64,000 nt of DNA from Haloarchaeobius iranensis (GCF_900103505.1 NZ_FNIA01000015.1:24747-88746); one strand, 5' to 3'. Shown: positions 34,914-44,376, counted from the stretch's first letter. The notes: generated by a model from the sequence alone, not told the origin. Numbers and translations: made by a program.

Positions 34914-37322
34914 TCACTCGGCCTCGGCCGGCAGCTGGCCCAGCACCCGGTCGAGCACGGCGACCGTCGCCTCGGTGTGCAGGAACTGGTTCTGGTTGCC
35001 GCACTGGGAGTCCATGATGCAGGCGGGGCAGCCACCGGTTCCGGCGCAGTCACAGCCGGCCACCCGCTCCCGTGTGCGTCGGGCGAGCGGTTCCGCGCGG
35101 TCGTAGATGCGCCGCGCGAAGCCGAGCCCTCCTTCCACGGCGCTGTGGATGAACCACGTCGGAACGCCAGTCTCGGGATGTAGCGGCGTGCTCAGGCCGC
35201 CCAGGTCGCCCGTGTCGAGCCGGAGTTCGAGCGGCGTGAGCTTGATCATCCCGTGCTCGGCGCCGTGCAGGCCGCCGCCGAACACCTCCATCACCTCTCC
35301 CTCGCTCGCCAGTTCCGGGTCCAGCCCGCCGACGTCGGAGAGTATCTCGTCCCGTAGCGACGGCGGCGTCTCGATCCACAGCAGGTCGGTGCGGAGTTCG
35401 ACCGGTGGCAGGCCTGTCGGCTGGAGCGGCGTCGTCGCCTCGCCAGTGCTGATGTTCTTGCGCTGGTAGTGTGTGTAGTGGATCTCGACGGTGCCCGTGC
35501 CGTGAGCGATGGCGTAGCCGTCGCCGAGTTCCCGGCGCTCGTCCACCGCGAGGCCACGGACGGTCTTCTCCGAGCTCGTCTCCGTGTACTCGTCGGTGCG
35601 GACGCGTTCGACCGTGATGTACGGCTGCGGGGCGTCCTCGACGAACTCCGTCACCAGGTACTGTGCTCCGGCGTGGAGGAAGAGCGCGCCCTCGTGGTGG
35701 TCGCGGTACGCCCGGTCGCGGTCGACCGGCTCCATGTCGATGTCGCCATCGGCGCGGCGGACGACGAACTGTGTGTCGGCCGCGCCGTACATCGACACCT
35801 CCGACTGCGGTCTCGGCGGCCCGGTGTACCGAACCGCACGGGAGAGATCACCAGCGAGCTGGCCGGCGTCGGACCACATCTCGACGGCCCGGTCGAGGCG
35901 CTCCCCGTCGAACCACTTCCGGTCGTCGGCAGTCAGAGGTTTCTCGTGCGCCGCACAGCGGACGTGCTCCGCGTACACCGGGTTGTTGTCGAGCCCGACG
36001 ACGCCGTCCTCGATGGCGTCGCCGAGGACGTACTCCGGATTGTCGAGGATGTACTGGTCGATGGCGTCGGCGCGGGCGACGAACACCGAGAGCGCGTCGC
36101 TCTCACCCCGGCCGGAGCGGCCGACCTGCTGCCAGAACGACTGTCGGGTGCCGGGGTAGCCCGTGAGGACGGTGGCGTCCATCGAGCCGACGTCGATTCC
36201 CAGTTCGAGCGCGTTCGTCGACGTGACGCCGTCGAGCTGGCCGGTCTTGAACTCGTACTCGGTACCGCGTCTCGTCTCCTTGCCCAGCCCGGCGTGGTAC
36301 GGCGCGACATCGACGTCGCCGTGCCGCGGGTGCTTGCTCGCGGCGTCCCGCGCGTACTTCGCTCCGAGCTCCGCGTTCTTGCGGCTCCGCGCGAACATGA
36401 GCGTCTGTCGGTCGTGGAGCCCGAGATGCGCGACGATGGACGCCCCCTCCCAGACCGGGCTCGTCGTCGCGGACTGGAACGCCTCGAAGTCTGCGTCGTC
36501 GTCGAGTTCGTCCTCGTCGACCGGCGGCTGCCAGAACGCCACGTCACGGGTACCGCGTGGCGACCCGTCCCGGTCCACCACCGCGAACGGCTTCCCGACG
36601 AGGCGCTCCGAGTGCTCGGCCGGGTTGCCGACCGTCGCGGAGGTGCAGACGACCTGCGGGTCGCTGTCGTAGTGGTCCAGGATACGCCGCAGCCGGCGGA
36701 CGGTCCAGGCGACGTGCATCCCGTGGACGCCGGTGTAGGTGTGTGACTCGTCGACGGCGAGCAGCTCGCAGTTCGCGAAGAAGCGCCGCCAGCCGCTGTG
36801 GTGGCCGAGGTAGGCGTTGACGCCCGCGAAGTTCGTGATGATGACGTCGGCGGTGTCACGGATGCGCCGCCGCCGGTCGCTCGGCGTGTCGCCGTCGTAC
36901 ACCCGGACCGAGATGTCGAGTCCGAGGTCGCCGTAGAACTCGTTCAGCTCACCCTCCTGGTCGCGCGAGAGCGCCTTCGTCGGGTAGACGAGGAACGCGG
37001 TCGAATCGGGGTCTTCGAGGTGGTTCCTGGCGATCTGGAGCGCGTAGACGAACGTCTTCCCGGACGACGTCGAGGTGGCGACACAGACGTTCTCCCCGTC
37101 GGCGAGGACCTCCAGCGCCCGCGCCTGGTGGGTGTAGAGCTCGCCGACGGCGTCCGCGAACCTGCGCGCGAGGTCCGGAGGCAGGACCTCGTGCGGGTCG
37201 ACGGTGTGGGCCGGTCGCGCAGGGATGGTCGCCGCGTGCTGTACCTGTCCCTCGTAGTCGGGATACGTCTCCCGGAGCCGTGCTTCCGTTGTCGGTGCGT
37301 CCGTCGGTGTGTCCTGTGCCAT
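34914..37322 (-). CDS. mrfA: MrfA-type DNA helicase (DEAD/DEAH, DUF1998)
   Basis: An 802-residue superfamily 2 helicase of the Hrq1/YprA group. The first RecA domain has ATSTSSGKTFVYALQ (Walker A) and AVDESHTYTG (motif II as DESH) with CTSATVGNP (motif III). The second has STNALELGIDVGSMDATVL and QQVGRSGRGE (motif VI). The C-terminal MZB/DUF1998 domain ends in a four-cysteine cluster CDCAGTGGCPACIMDSQCG. Bacillus MrfA works with the nuclease MrfB in excision of mitomycin-type DNA damage. The MrfB-like gene lies six bases upstream in the same operon. Confidence 0.93.
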   Translation of the reverse strand: MAQDTPTDAPTTEARLRETYPDYEGQVQHAATIPARPAHTVDPHEVLPPDLARRFADAVGELYTHQARALEVLADGENVCVATSTSSGKTFVYALQIARNHLEDPDSTAFLVYPTKALSRDQEGELNEFYGDLGLDISVRVYDGDTPSDRRRRIRDTADVIITNFAGVNAYLGHHSGWRRFFANCELLAVDESHTYTGVHGMHVAWTVRRLRRILDHYDSDPQVVCTSATVGNPAEHSERLVGKPFAVVDRDGSPRGTRDVAFWQPPVDEDELDDDADFEAFQSATTSPVWEGASIVAHLGLHDRQTLMFARSRKNAELGAKYARDAASKHPRHGDVDVAPYHAGLGKETRRGTEYEFKTGQLDGVTSTNALELGIDVGSMDATVLTGYPGTRQSFWQQVGRSGRGESDALSVFVARADAIDQYILDNPEYVLGDAIEDGVVGLDNNPVYAEHVRCAAHEKPLTADDRKWFDGERLDRAVEMWSDAGQLAGDLSRAVRYTGPPRPQSEVSMYGAADTQFVVRRADGDIDMEPVDRDRAYRDHHEGALFLHAGAQYLVTEFVEDAPQPYITVERVRTDEYTETSSEKTVRGLAVDERRELGDGYAIAHGTGTVEIHYTHYQRKNISTGEATTPLQPTGLPPVELRTDLLWIETPPSLRDEILSDVGGLDPELASEGEVMEVFGGGLHGAEHGMIKLTPLELRLDTGDLGGLSTPLHPETGVPTWFIHSAVEGGLGFARRIYDRAEPLARRTRERVAGCDCAGTGGCPACIMDSQCGNQNQFLHTEATVAVLDRVLGQLPAEAE

Positions 37323-37328
37323 CGTGTT

Positions 37329-38744
37329 TCACCAGTCCGAGAGCGTGCCCTGGGTGGTCCCGTCGCCGGCGTCGGTGCTCGTCGCCGAGACGACCCGCCC
37401 GCTCTCGTCGAGCGCCGTCCAGATGGTCGCGAGAGCGCGCACGTCGTCCTCGCAGTAGGTCTCGAAGCGGTCCCAGTCCGGTTCTGTCTCGGGCGACCGG
37501 TCGTCCATCCAGGCGCGGTAGACGCGTGCGACGGCGGCTCCCGTCAGACCCGTGCCGGCACTCTCGTGGCCGAGCGCCGCCGCCACGTCTTCCAGCTTGT
37601 TCGTCCGACCCGGAAGCACGGCGTTGTCCTGCTCGACGGCCCATCGGTACGGGTCGAACCGGTCCATCGCGTCCCAGATCGGTTCGAGCTCCGGGCAGTG
37701 CTCGACGACGTGGTCGCCGAGCACCTGGAAGTCGAACCGCCAGCCGTTGTAGGCCACGACCGGACGGCCGTCGGCCTCCGCGTCGTACCACGACAGGAAC
37801 TCGCGGATGGCGCCACCGGGGTCGTCGGGGTCGCGCTGGACGAACGAGCGGTACGTTCCGTCGGGTGGCGTGCCGTCGAGGACGCCGACCAGCCACGTGA
37901 TGGTCGGCGAGAGCCCGTCGGTCTCGATGTCGACGAACACCGGGTCGTCGGCGGGCAGCGGTGCATCGGAGCGGCGGACCACGCGGCCATCGACGACTGC
38001 GCTGGCGCTCTCGACGATTCGCTCCGTGCTCGACTCGCCGAGCCCGTCGACGGCCGCCAGCTCGGTGGGGTCGGCCGCGGCGATGGCCTCGCGGCTCCCG
38101 TACCCGGCCTCCCGCAGTCGGCGTGCGCGAGTGTCGCCGACGCCGTCGAGTGCGCGGAGTCCGAGGCGCGAGGGCTTCAGCGTGTTGGAGAGGACCAGGC
38201 CGTCGGGACGGCAGTCGAACGCAACGAGCGGGCGGTCACCGACCCCGGCCTCCGCCCCGGCCCCGACGACCGACAGGCCGTCCCACTCGCGGGCGTACCC
38301 CTCGGGCAGTCCGGTCGAGAGGTGGACGAGCCCGTCGGTGTCGGACCCCTGCTCGAGTGCGGCCCGGTACTCGTCGAGGCCGGCCAGCGCGGTCGAGAGC
38401 GCGGCCCGGTCCACGTCGAGGGAGAGCAACCCGGAGAGGACGTACGCCGGCCCGGTCTCCGGGACGTCGTCGAGGTCCGCGAGGGTCGGCGCGAAGACGA
38501 ACTCGACACCGTCGACCCGGCGGGGACCACGAACCGGGTCGTGTCCGTTCGGGTCGAAGACTATCGTTCCGGCGTCGGTGACGCGTCGGAGTGCGCTGGT
38601 GGCCCGTCGCGCGGACTCCGTCCCGGTGAGGACGACCGCGTCGGGCTCGAAGTAGGAGAGCCAATCGTCGAGCTCCCGTCCCGTTGCTCGTTCGACGAAC
38701 GCGGGGTGCGCGGCGGCGACCCGGGCCGACGCTGGCGGCGACAT
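37329..38744 (-). CDS. mrfB: MrfB-type exonuclease (HhH + RNase H-like)
   Basis: A 471-residue protein. A divergent N-terminal alpha/beta region (1-180) is followed by a helix-hairpin-helix pair (about 185-245: LRALDGVGDTRARRLREAG and LAAVDGLGESSTERIVE). The C-terminal RNase_H_2 domain (about 265-455) has the DEDD metal residues: DIETDG (DxE), YNGWRFDFQVL and YCEDDVRAL. This is the architecture of MrfB/YprB, a metal-dependent exonuclease paired with MrfA. It is the first gene of the operon and co-transcribed with the helicase. The N-terminal region is larger than in Bacillus and unexplained. Confidence 0.87.
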   Translation of the reverse strand: MSPPASARVAAAHPAFVERATGRELDDWLSYFEPDAVVLTGTESARRATSALRRVTDAGTIVFDPNGHDPVRGPRRVDGVEFVFAPTLADLDDVPETGPAYVLSGLLSLDVDRAALSTALAGLDEYRAALEQGSDTDGLVHLSTGLPEGYAREWDGLSVVGAGAEAGVGDRPLVAFDCRPDGLVLSNTLKPSRLGLRALDGVGDTRARRLREAGYGSREAIAAADPTELAAVDGLGESSTERIVESASAVVDGRVVRRSDAPLPADDPVFVDIETDGLSPTITWLVGVLDGTPPDGTYRSFVQRDPDDPGGAIREFLSWYDAEADGRPVVAYNGWRFDFQVLGDHVVEHCPELEPIWDAMDRFDPYRWAVEQDNAVLPGRTNKLEDVAAALGHESAGTGLTGAAVARVYRAWMDDRSPETEPDWDRFETYCEDDVRALATIWTALDESGRVVSATSTDAGDGTTQGTLSDW

Positions 38745-38972
38745 ACGTTACTCGACCCGGAGTGCTCCAGCGCAATAGGCGTGTCCGTGTAGGCCACACA
38801 TCACGGCACTCTCGGCACTCGGTGACTCACGACCGCCCAACCGCCGGTGTGGTTTTGCTGCTGCGGCCGGTACTGACGAACGAATGGGCACGTCGAACCC
38901 AGCCTCCGTCGGTCGGAGCCCGACCCGGCCGGCGGGTCTCGAGTCATCCGCAGTCCTCGCCGGTGACCCCCG

Positions 38973-39218
38973 ATGAACCACGACCGAATCCACGCCAGGG
39001 AGCCGAGCCACGATGTCGAGCGCTGGTCGGTCGGGACCATACAGACCATCGACGAGGTCGACGGCCACTGCGTCGTCACGGTCCGTTCAGCGGACGGCGA
39101 GTCGGTCGACCTGGTCGTCACGTTCGCTATCAGGGACCTGTTCGTCTCCCGGCTGGATATCGGAGACGACGGGTCAGCCGTCGGCGAGCAGGTCTGGTAC
39201 CGAAAACGCGGTGGTTGA
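38973..39218 (+). CDS. Small conserved haloarchaeal protein
   Basis: An 81-residue acidic protein made of short beta strands: DVERWSVGTIQTIDEVDG, VVTVRSADGESVDLVVTF, IRDLFVSRLD and VGEQVWYRKR. The layout, with alternating charged turns and a final aromatic strand, suggests a small beta-barrel. No cysteines, no helix-turn-helix. ATG at 38973. It is divergent from the mrfBA operon with 228 bases between. I recognise the general pattern as recurring in haloarchaea but not a named family. Confidence 0.65.
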   Translation: MNHDRIHAREPSHDVERWSVGTIQTIDEVDGHCVVTVRSADGESVDLVVTFAIRDLFVSRLDIGDDGSAVGEQVWYRKRGG

Positions 39219-39255
39219 GGATGGAACGCTCGGAGCGCACGACTGCGGCCGGCCG

Positions 39256-39579
39256 CTACTCGCCACCGTGGACCGGCCCGTGGTACTTCGAGTGTATCTC
39301 GTCACCCTCTCGCCACTGCCAGTAGTAGTACTGGTTCTCGTTGATCGTCTTCGTGGTGATGCTTGCCTTCGTCGGGACAGCCGCCGGCCTGCCGTCGGAG
39401 CCAGGTCCCGCTGCCCCGGAACCGTCCCCTGCGTCGAGGCGTTCGTCCCGCTCCCGGAGTTCAGCGAGTTTCTCCGCGTACTTCGCGGCCTCGCGCAGTT
39501 GCGTCGGCGTGCAGTCCTCCAGCGTCTCGCAGAGGTCGTCGGGAATCGCGACCGGCGGCGTCGGTGGGTCGTCTGACAT
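39256..39579 (-). CDS. Small conserved protein, DUF6788-like
   Basis: A 107-residue protein. An N-terminal helical part (about 8-52, IPDDLCETLEDCTPTQLREAAKYAEKL) is followed by a Gly/Ser/Pro linker and a C-terminal beta strand pair with NENQYYYWQWREGDEIHSKY ending in GPVHGGE. That terminal motif, aromatic-rich and ending in KYHGPV, is typical of DUF6788 and related haloarchaeal or phage-linked proteins. Function unknown. The ATG at 39579 is preferred over a TTG at 39603 because the latter would place the upstream palindrome inside the coding region. Confidence 0.7.
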   Translation of the reverse strand: MSDDPPTPPVAIPDDLCETLEDCTPTQLREAAKYAEKLAELRERDERLDAGDGSGAAGPGSDGRPAAVPTKASITTKTINENQYYYWQWREGDEIHSKYHGPVHGGE

Positions 39580-39591
39580 CTGCTGGACCGA

Positions 39592-39631
39592 CTTAACCAA
39601 CAACGGCGTTTTCCTTCGCTCTGTTGGTTAA
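39592..39631. promoter_or_regulatory. Inverted repeat CTTAACCAACA in a divergent promoter
   Basis: CTTAACCAACA (39592-39602) and TGTTGGTTAA (39622-39631) form a 10-bp inverted repeat with a 19-base spacer. It sits 13-52 bases upstream of the DUF6788-like start and 75 bases before the MBL GTG at 39706. The same 11-bp arm occurs again as a perfect inverted repeat at 44434-44464. A dimeric transcription factor site is the simplest reading. Confidence 0.55.
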
Positions 39632-39705
39632 TGGGAGGTCGAACCTGATGCTGACGGCCGAGGACGACAGTCTAAGGAGCCCCGAGTCCGTTCTCCCCGG
39701 TAGTT

Positions 39706-40698
39706 GTGCACAGAATACAGCTGGACAATCGGGAGTTCGAAGGGTCGAACGCGGTCTATCTGCTGGGTGCCGATTCCGCCGGACCGACGACACTGGTGGA
39801 CACCGCCACCGCACAGCCGGCCGTACAGTCCGAACTCGTCGCCGAACTCGAAGCCGTCGGCGTCTCACCCGCCGACATCGACCAGGTCCTCCTCACGCAT
39901 TTCCACGGCGACCACGCGGGCGGTGCCGGCGCGATACAGGCAGCCGGGGATGCCGTCGTTCGTGTCCACGAAGCCGACGCGCCGCTGGTGACCCGCGACC
40001 CGGCCGCCCTCACCGAGTTCGACGAGCGACACTCGGCCCTGTTCGACCACTGGGGGATGCCAGAACCCGCAGCGGCCGAGCTCCGGGAGAGCCTCGCGGA
40101 CGACGCGCTCTGGTCGGCCGACGATGCGGACATCGAGCCGTTCACCGACGGCGACCGGTTCCCCGTCGGTGACGGGGAGGCGGCGGTGTGGCACCTGCCC
40201 GGGCACACCGTCGGTCAGTCCGGGTTCGTGCTCGACGTCGACGGCGACCGCGCACTGTTCAGTGGCGACGCGCTGCTGCCGAAGTACACGCCGAACGTCG
40301 GCGGGGCAGATATCAGAGACGAGCACGCGCTCGAGTCGTACCTCGACACACTGGTCCGCATCGCCGACGGCGGGTTCGACGTCGCCTATCCCGGCCATCG
40401 AGCACCGATTTCGACTCCCGAAGCGCGGGCCCGGCAGATACTGCGACACCATCGGGATCGCACGGACCGTGTCCTGGACGTTCTCGAGGCGCAGGGACCC
40501 GCGGACGCCTGGACGGTGAGCGCCCAGCTGTTCGGCGAGCTCGAGGGCATCCACATCCTCCACGGGCCCGGAGAGGCCTACGCTCACCTCGAACACCTCC
40601 GTGAGGCTGACGTCGTCTCGCTCGTGGGCACAGAGTACGAGCTCCGGGACTCCCGTCCCGAACTCGACTCGTTGTTCCCCGTGCTCGACGCGGCGTAA
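39706..40698 (+). CDS. MBL-fold hydrolase with winged-helix tail
   Basis: A 330-residue metallo-beta-lactamase fold enzyme, GTG start. The metal motif THFHGDH lies at 64-70, the next ligands in HLPGHTVGQSG and FSGDALLPKYTPNVGG, and YPGHRAPI near 225. Residues about 250-320 form the winged-helix extension seen in LACTB2-like and related hydrolases (DRVLDVLEAQGPADAWTVSAQLFG, then HLEHLREADVVSLVG). Likely a thioester or phosphodiester hydrolase; the substrate is unknown. It lies downstream of the inverted repeat at 39592-39631. Confidence 0.9.
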   Translation: MHRIQLDNREFEGSNAVYLLGADSAGPTTLVDTATAQPAVQSELVAELEAVGVSPADIDQVLLTHFHGDHAGGAGAIQAAGDAVVRVHEADAPLVTRDPAALTEFDERHSALFDHWGMPEPAAAELRESLADDALWSADDADIEPFTDGDRFPVGDGEAAVWHLPGHTVGQSGFVLDVDGDRALFSGDALLPKYTPNVGGADIRDEHALESYLDTLVRIADGGFDVAYPGHRAPISTPEARARQILRHHRDRTDRVLDVLEAQGPADAWTVSAQLFGELEGIHILHGPGEAYAHLEHLREADVVSLVGTEYELRDSRPELDSLFPVLDAA

Positions 40699-40753
40699 GC
40701 AGCCGCCAGAAGTGGTTCGAGCCAGGTCGGGCCGGGTCCGCTGCCTGCCCCAC

Positions 40754-41557
40754 TCAGAGCGCGCGGACCCGAGCCTCTCCGAGGTCGCTACCGACCCGTA
40801 GCCGGTAGCCGCCGCCGTTCAACCGGCCGGTGATGTGGTCGCCCTCACGAGTCGTATCGGTCAGCGAGAGGTCGCTCTCGACGCTGGACCCACGGAGGTC
40901 GAGCTCCAGGTCGAGCTCCGAGAGCACGCGCACTTCGACCGCACCGATACCCGTCCCGATGTCGACGTCACGCCGGAGCCCCCGTACTTCGACGGTCACG
41001 TCACCGATATCGGTGCTCGCGTGGTCGAGCCCGGCGATGTCGGTTGCATCGAGACTCCCGGTCTGCGTGGAGAGGTCGAGGAACCCATCGACCCGGCGGG
41101 CCTCGACAGCCCCGACACCGACGCGCACGATGCTGTCGCCGGTGGTGTCACGCAGCGAGACGCGCCCGACGTCCACGTCGACAGCCTCGACGACGAGGTC
41201 TCGCGGCACCCTGACAGCGAGCGTGATGCTGCCGCGGTCCTCGAAGACGGAACTGGACCCACTGAAGCCGCCGATCAGTTCCAACAGTCCGTCCGACGTT
41301 GCTACCGTGACGGTGAGTCGGTCGAAGTCCTCCCCCTCGCCACGAAGTCGCTTCTCCGCACTGTACTCGATACGGTCGATGTCGGCTCCGGTGACGGTGA
41401 CGTCCCCGACGGCGTTGCTGACACGGATCCGGTCGATGTCGTCGGCCGAAATCGAATCCGTCGTCGTCTCGCTGCTCTGCACGTTGAACGTCGTGCAGCC
41501 GGCGATAGCTGTCGCGAGGACCACTGCGCCGGCGCCGAGGAAAGAACGTCTGTTCAT
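40754..41557 (-). CDS. DUF4097-type beta-repeat lipoprotein
   Basis: A 267-residue secreted lipoprotein. The Tat/lipobox signal is MNRRSFLGAGAVVLATAIAGC with lipidated C21. The rest is a right-handed beta-helix-like series of short strands of the VGDVTV, VGRVSL, VGAVEARRV, TGSLDATDI, IGDVTVEV and IGAVEVRV type, the DUF4097/adhesin-like pattern. Members are cell-surface or membrane-attached and often linked to envelope stress genes. ATG at 41557; the nine upstream codons do not belong to the signal peptide. Confidence 0.85.
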   Translation of the reverse strand: MNRRSFLGAGAVVLATAIAGCTTFNVQSSETTTDSISADDIDRIRVSNAVGDVTVTGADIDRIEYSAEKRLRGEGEDFDRLTVTVATSDGLLELIGGFSGSSSVFEDRGSITLAVRVPRDLVVEAVDVDVGRVSLRDTTGDSIVRVGVGAVEARRVDGFLDLSTQTGSLDATDIAGLDHASTDIGDVTVEVRGLRRDVDIGTGIGAVEVRVLSELDLELDLRGSSVESDLSLTDTTREGDHITGRLNGGGYRLRVGSDLGEARVRAL

Positions 41558-41738
41558 CTCTACTCGTACGCGCCACACAATCAAAAGCTAGAGAGTAAGC
41601 GCATCGGTAGCCAGCGGCACGCCGGCCCCGACCGTTCGTGGCCGCGACCGCAGCAGTGGTCGCGTTCGAAGGTGGTTACGGGTCGAAAGCAGCTTTCGAC
41701 TGTTCACCATTAAGACGGGCGAGCGTGATGGTTCGACC

Positions 41739-42113
41739 ATGACAGACCAGTCAGGTGCGGGCGGCGCTCCCGACGAACTGGAGGTCTGGTGTGCCGGCGA
41801 GGACTGGTGTCCGGTGACGACGACGGCGTCGCTCATCTGCCGGAAGTGGCACCCGGTCATCATCCACCGGCTCCTCGAACACGGGCCAAGCGGCTTCAAC
41901 GAACTCAAGACCGACGTGGACGGGATCTCCTCGAAGGTGCTCTCGGACAGTCTGGAGGACCTCGAGGAGAACCAGCTGGTGGTCCGGGAGATCCTCAGCG
42001 AGAAACCGTTCCGCGTTCAGTACTCCCTGACAGAGCAGGGCAGGTCACTGGAACCGGTCATCGTCGCGATGCGGGACTGGGGACTCGAACACCTGACCGA
42101 CCCCACCGACTGA
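41739..42113 (+). CDS. HxlR-family transcriptional regulator
   Basis: A 124-residue winged-helix protein of the HxlR group. The HxlR core RKWHPVIIHRLLEHGPSGFNELKTDVDGISSKVLSDSLEDLEENQLV is followed by the wing with FRVQYSLTEQG. Cysteines in WCAGEDWCPVTTTASLICRKW are of the kind that make HxlR/YodB proteins thiol sensors. Convergent with the CoA-disulfide-reductase-like gene, which has a redox cysteine too; regulation of that gene or of the upstream lipoprotein is plausible. The target is unknown. Confidence 0.9.
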   Translation: MTDQSGAGGAPDELEVWCAGEDWCPVTTTASLICRKWHPVIIHRLLEHGPSGFNELKTDVDGISSKVLSDSLEDLEENQLVVREILSEKPFRVQYSLTEQGRSLEPVIVAMRDWGLEHLTDPTD

Positions 42114-42137
42114 TACCACGGCAGTGCTGCCGTCCGG

Positions 42138-43568
42138 TCAGTCCTCCAGTGCTCCGTTCAGCACTTTCGCCCCGACGAGGACGGGGTCCCAGACGGGACT
42201 GAACGGCGGCGCGTAGGCGAGGTCCGTCCGCTCGAGTTCACCGACAGTCATGTCGTTCTCGAGCGCCGTCGCCACGGTGTCGATGCGGATCGCTGCACGG
42301 TCCGTCCCGGCGATGGTCCCACCGAGCAGTTTTCCGCTCCCGCGGTCGGCGGTCAGCGTCACCGTGGTCTCCGCCCCACCGGGGTAGTAGCCCGAGCGCG
42401 ACCCCGCAGTCACCGTCTTCGAGAGGGGGTCGAACCCGGCGTCTCTGGCTCGGTCGTGGTCGACGAGCCCCGTTCGACCGCACTCCATGTCGAACGCCTT
42501 CACGACGGCCGTGCCCGCGATGTCACCGACGGGTGTCGGTCTTCCAGCGACGGTCTGGCCGACAGCCCGCCCCGCCCGGTTCGCTGTCAGTCCCAGCGGC
42601 ACCCAGTCGTGACTACCGGTCACGGCGTGGCGCATCTCCGCACAGTCCCCCGCGGCGTAGACACCGTCGACGTTCGTCTCCCCGTACCGGTCGGTCGCGA
42701 TGGCCCCAGATTCGCCGAGTTCCACGGGTGTGTTGGCGACGAGCCCGCTGTTCGGACGAATGCCGATACCGACCACCACCAATCCCGCGTCGACCGAGCC
42801 GCCGGTCGAACTGACGCCGCCGACATCGCCGTTCCCGTCGGACTCGATCCGCTCGACCGCCTCGCCGAGATGGAGCGTGACGCCGTTCTCCCGGAGCGTC
42901 TCTGCGACCCGCTCGCCGACCGGCTCGCCGAACGGTTCCAGCAACTGTTCGGGGCGCTGGAACAGGTGGACATCGAGGTCGTGTGCGGCGAACGCTTCCG
43001 CCATCTCCACGCCGACGTAGCCGCCCCCGACGATGGCGGCCGTCTCCGGTGGCTCTCTGGCCAGGAACTCCTCGACCAGTGCCGTGTCCACGTACTCGAC
43101 GTTCGGCTCGGCGAACTCGGGCTCCGCTGGGTCGGTCAGGAACGCCCTCACGGCCGCCGTACTGTCCATGCTGTGGATGGTGAACGCTCCACCCAGATGG
43201 TGCCCCTCGATGGGCTCCGACACCGCCTGGGCACCGGTCGCGACGAGCAGGTCTCCGTATGGCTGTTCGAACCGCCCATCCGGTCCCTCGACCGAGACCG
43301 TGCTCGCGTCCGTGTCGACCCCGACGACCTCGTGCTCCCGTCGAAGGTCGATACCTCGCTCCTCGGCATCGCTCGGCGTCAACGACAGCATATCCAGCAG
43401 CGAGTCGACCTCGCCTTTCACGTAGTAGGGCATACCGCACTGCGCGTACGAGACCCAGCGTCCCTTCTCGAAGACGACGACCTCCCGGTCCGGGTTCTCG
43501 CGCCTGTGCTTGCTGGCCGCGCTCAGTCCAGCAGCGTCCCCTCCGACGATTACGAACGGGTCCGACAT
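42138..43568 (-). CDS. CoA-disulfide reductase / NADH oxidase-like flavoprotein
   Basis: A 476-residue pyridine-nucleotide disulfide oxidoreductase. FAD motif GGDAAGLSAASKHRR is at 9-23. The single active cysteine C44 in SYAQCGMPYYV corresponds to CoADR Cys43. The NAD motif GGGYVGVEMAEAF is near 185-197, and YAAGDCAEMRHAVTG near 300. The C-terminal dimerisation domain ends in AYAPPFSPVWDPVLVGAK, the CoADR hallmark region. It reduces CoA disulfide, polysulfide or O2 in different members; the substrate is not decided here. ATG at 43568; a longer frame upstream is noncoding. Confidence 0.92.
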   Translation of the reverse strand: MSDPFVIVGGDAAGLSAASKHRRENPDREVVVFEKGRWVSYAQCGMPYYVKGEVDSLLDMLSLTPSDAEERGIDLRREHEVVGVDTDASTVSVEGPDGRFEQPYGDLLVATGAQAVSEPIEGHHLGGAFTIHSMDSTAAVRAFLTDPAEPEFAEPNVEYVDTALVEEFLAREPPETAAIVGGGYVGVEMAEAFAAHDLDVHLFQRPEQLLEPFGEPVGERVAETLRENGVTLHLGEAVERIESDGNGDVGGVSSTGGSVDAGLVVVGIGIRPNSGLVANTPVELGESGAIATDRYGETNVDGVYAAGDCAEMRHAVTGSHDWVPLGLTANRAGRAVGQTVAGRPTPVGDIAGTAVVKAFDMECGRTGLVDHDRARDAGFDPLSKTVTAGSRSGYYPGGAETTVTLTADRGSGKLLGGTIAGTDRAAIRIDTVATALENDMTVGELERTDLAYAPPFSPVWDPVLVGAKVLNGALED

Positions 43569-43686
43569 ACGTGCCACCTCGGCGGCCGCGCTTGTAACTG
43601 TTCTAGTGTGTGGAAGGTAATCGCTCTCCGGTTCGGCCCCCACGACACCCGGATACCTATGCGTCAGCCGCCCGTGAGCTGACCGT

Positions 43687-44376
43687 ATGTCGCTCGACCC
43701 GTCACGCGTCGGCACGGTCACCTTCGACTCGTACGGCACCCTCGTGGACGTGACGGCAGCGAGGGAGGCACTCGCGGACCGCGTCTCTGAACCGGAACCG
43801 GTCTCGCGACTCTGGCGCTCCCGGTCCCTCGAGTACACGTTCCTCGCCAACCAAATCGACGGCTACGTCCCCTTCTACGATATTCTGCGGGACGCCCTCG
43901 ATTACGCGCTTCTCACGAACGGCGTCAGCCTCTCCGAGGAGGAACGCGGAGCGGTCCTCGCGGTCTACCACGAGCTCGACGTCTTCGCGGACGTCCGCGA
44001 GAGCATCGAACGCCTGCACGATGCGGGCGTGCCCACCTACATCCTCTCGAACGGAGATCCCGAGTTGCTGGCGTCGATGGTCGCACACGCGGATATCGGC
44101 GGCCTCATCGCCGACGTCATCAGCGCCGACGAGGTCCGGACGTTCAAGCCGGCCGCAGAGCTGTACCGCCACGCTGCTGGCCGGACGGGGACGCCCATCG
44201 ACGAGATACTGCACGTGACCGCCGGCTGGTTCGACGTCTTCGGAGCGGTAAACGCAGGGATGCAGGCGGCCTGGGTCGACCGGGCGGGGACGCCGTGGGA
44301 GCCGTTCGGCCCCTCGCCGGACCTACGCGTCGAGTCCCTGGCAGCAGTCGCCGACGTGCTCGTCGGGGCCGACTGA
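43687..44376 (+). CDS. HAD hydrolase, haloacid dehalogenase type II
   Basis: A 229-residue HAD-fold enzyme of the L-2-haloacid dehalogenase branch. Motif I is FDSYGTLVDV (nucleophile D14, with Ser-Tyr in place of the second Asp, as in true dehalogenases). Motif II is YILSNGDPELL and motif III the Lys in RTFKPAAELYRHA. Motif IV HVTAGWFDVFGAVNAGM replaces the usual Asn-rich segment. It hydrolyses a C-halogen bond or a related ester; substrate unknown. It diverges from the CoA-disulfide-reductase-like gene. Confidence 0.88.
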   Translation: MSLDPSRVGTVTFDSYGTLVDVTAAREALADRVSEPEPVSRLWRSRSLEYTFLANQIDGYVPFYDILRDALDYALLTNGVSLSEEERGAVLAVYHELDVFADVRESIERLHDAGVPTYILSNGDPELLASMVAHADIGGLIADVISADEVRTFKPAAELYRHAAGRTGTPIDEILHVTAGWFDVFGAVNAGMQAAWVDRAGTPWEPFGPSPDLRVESLAAVADVLVGAD

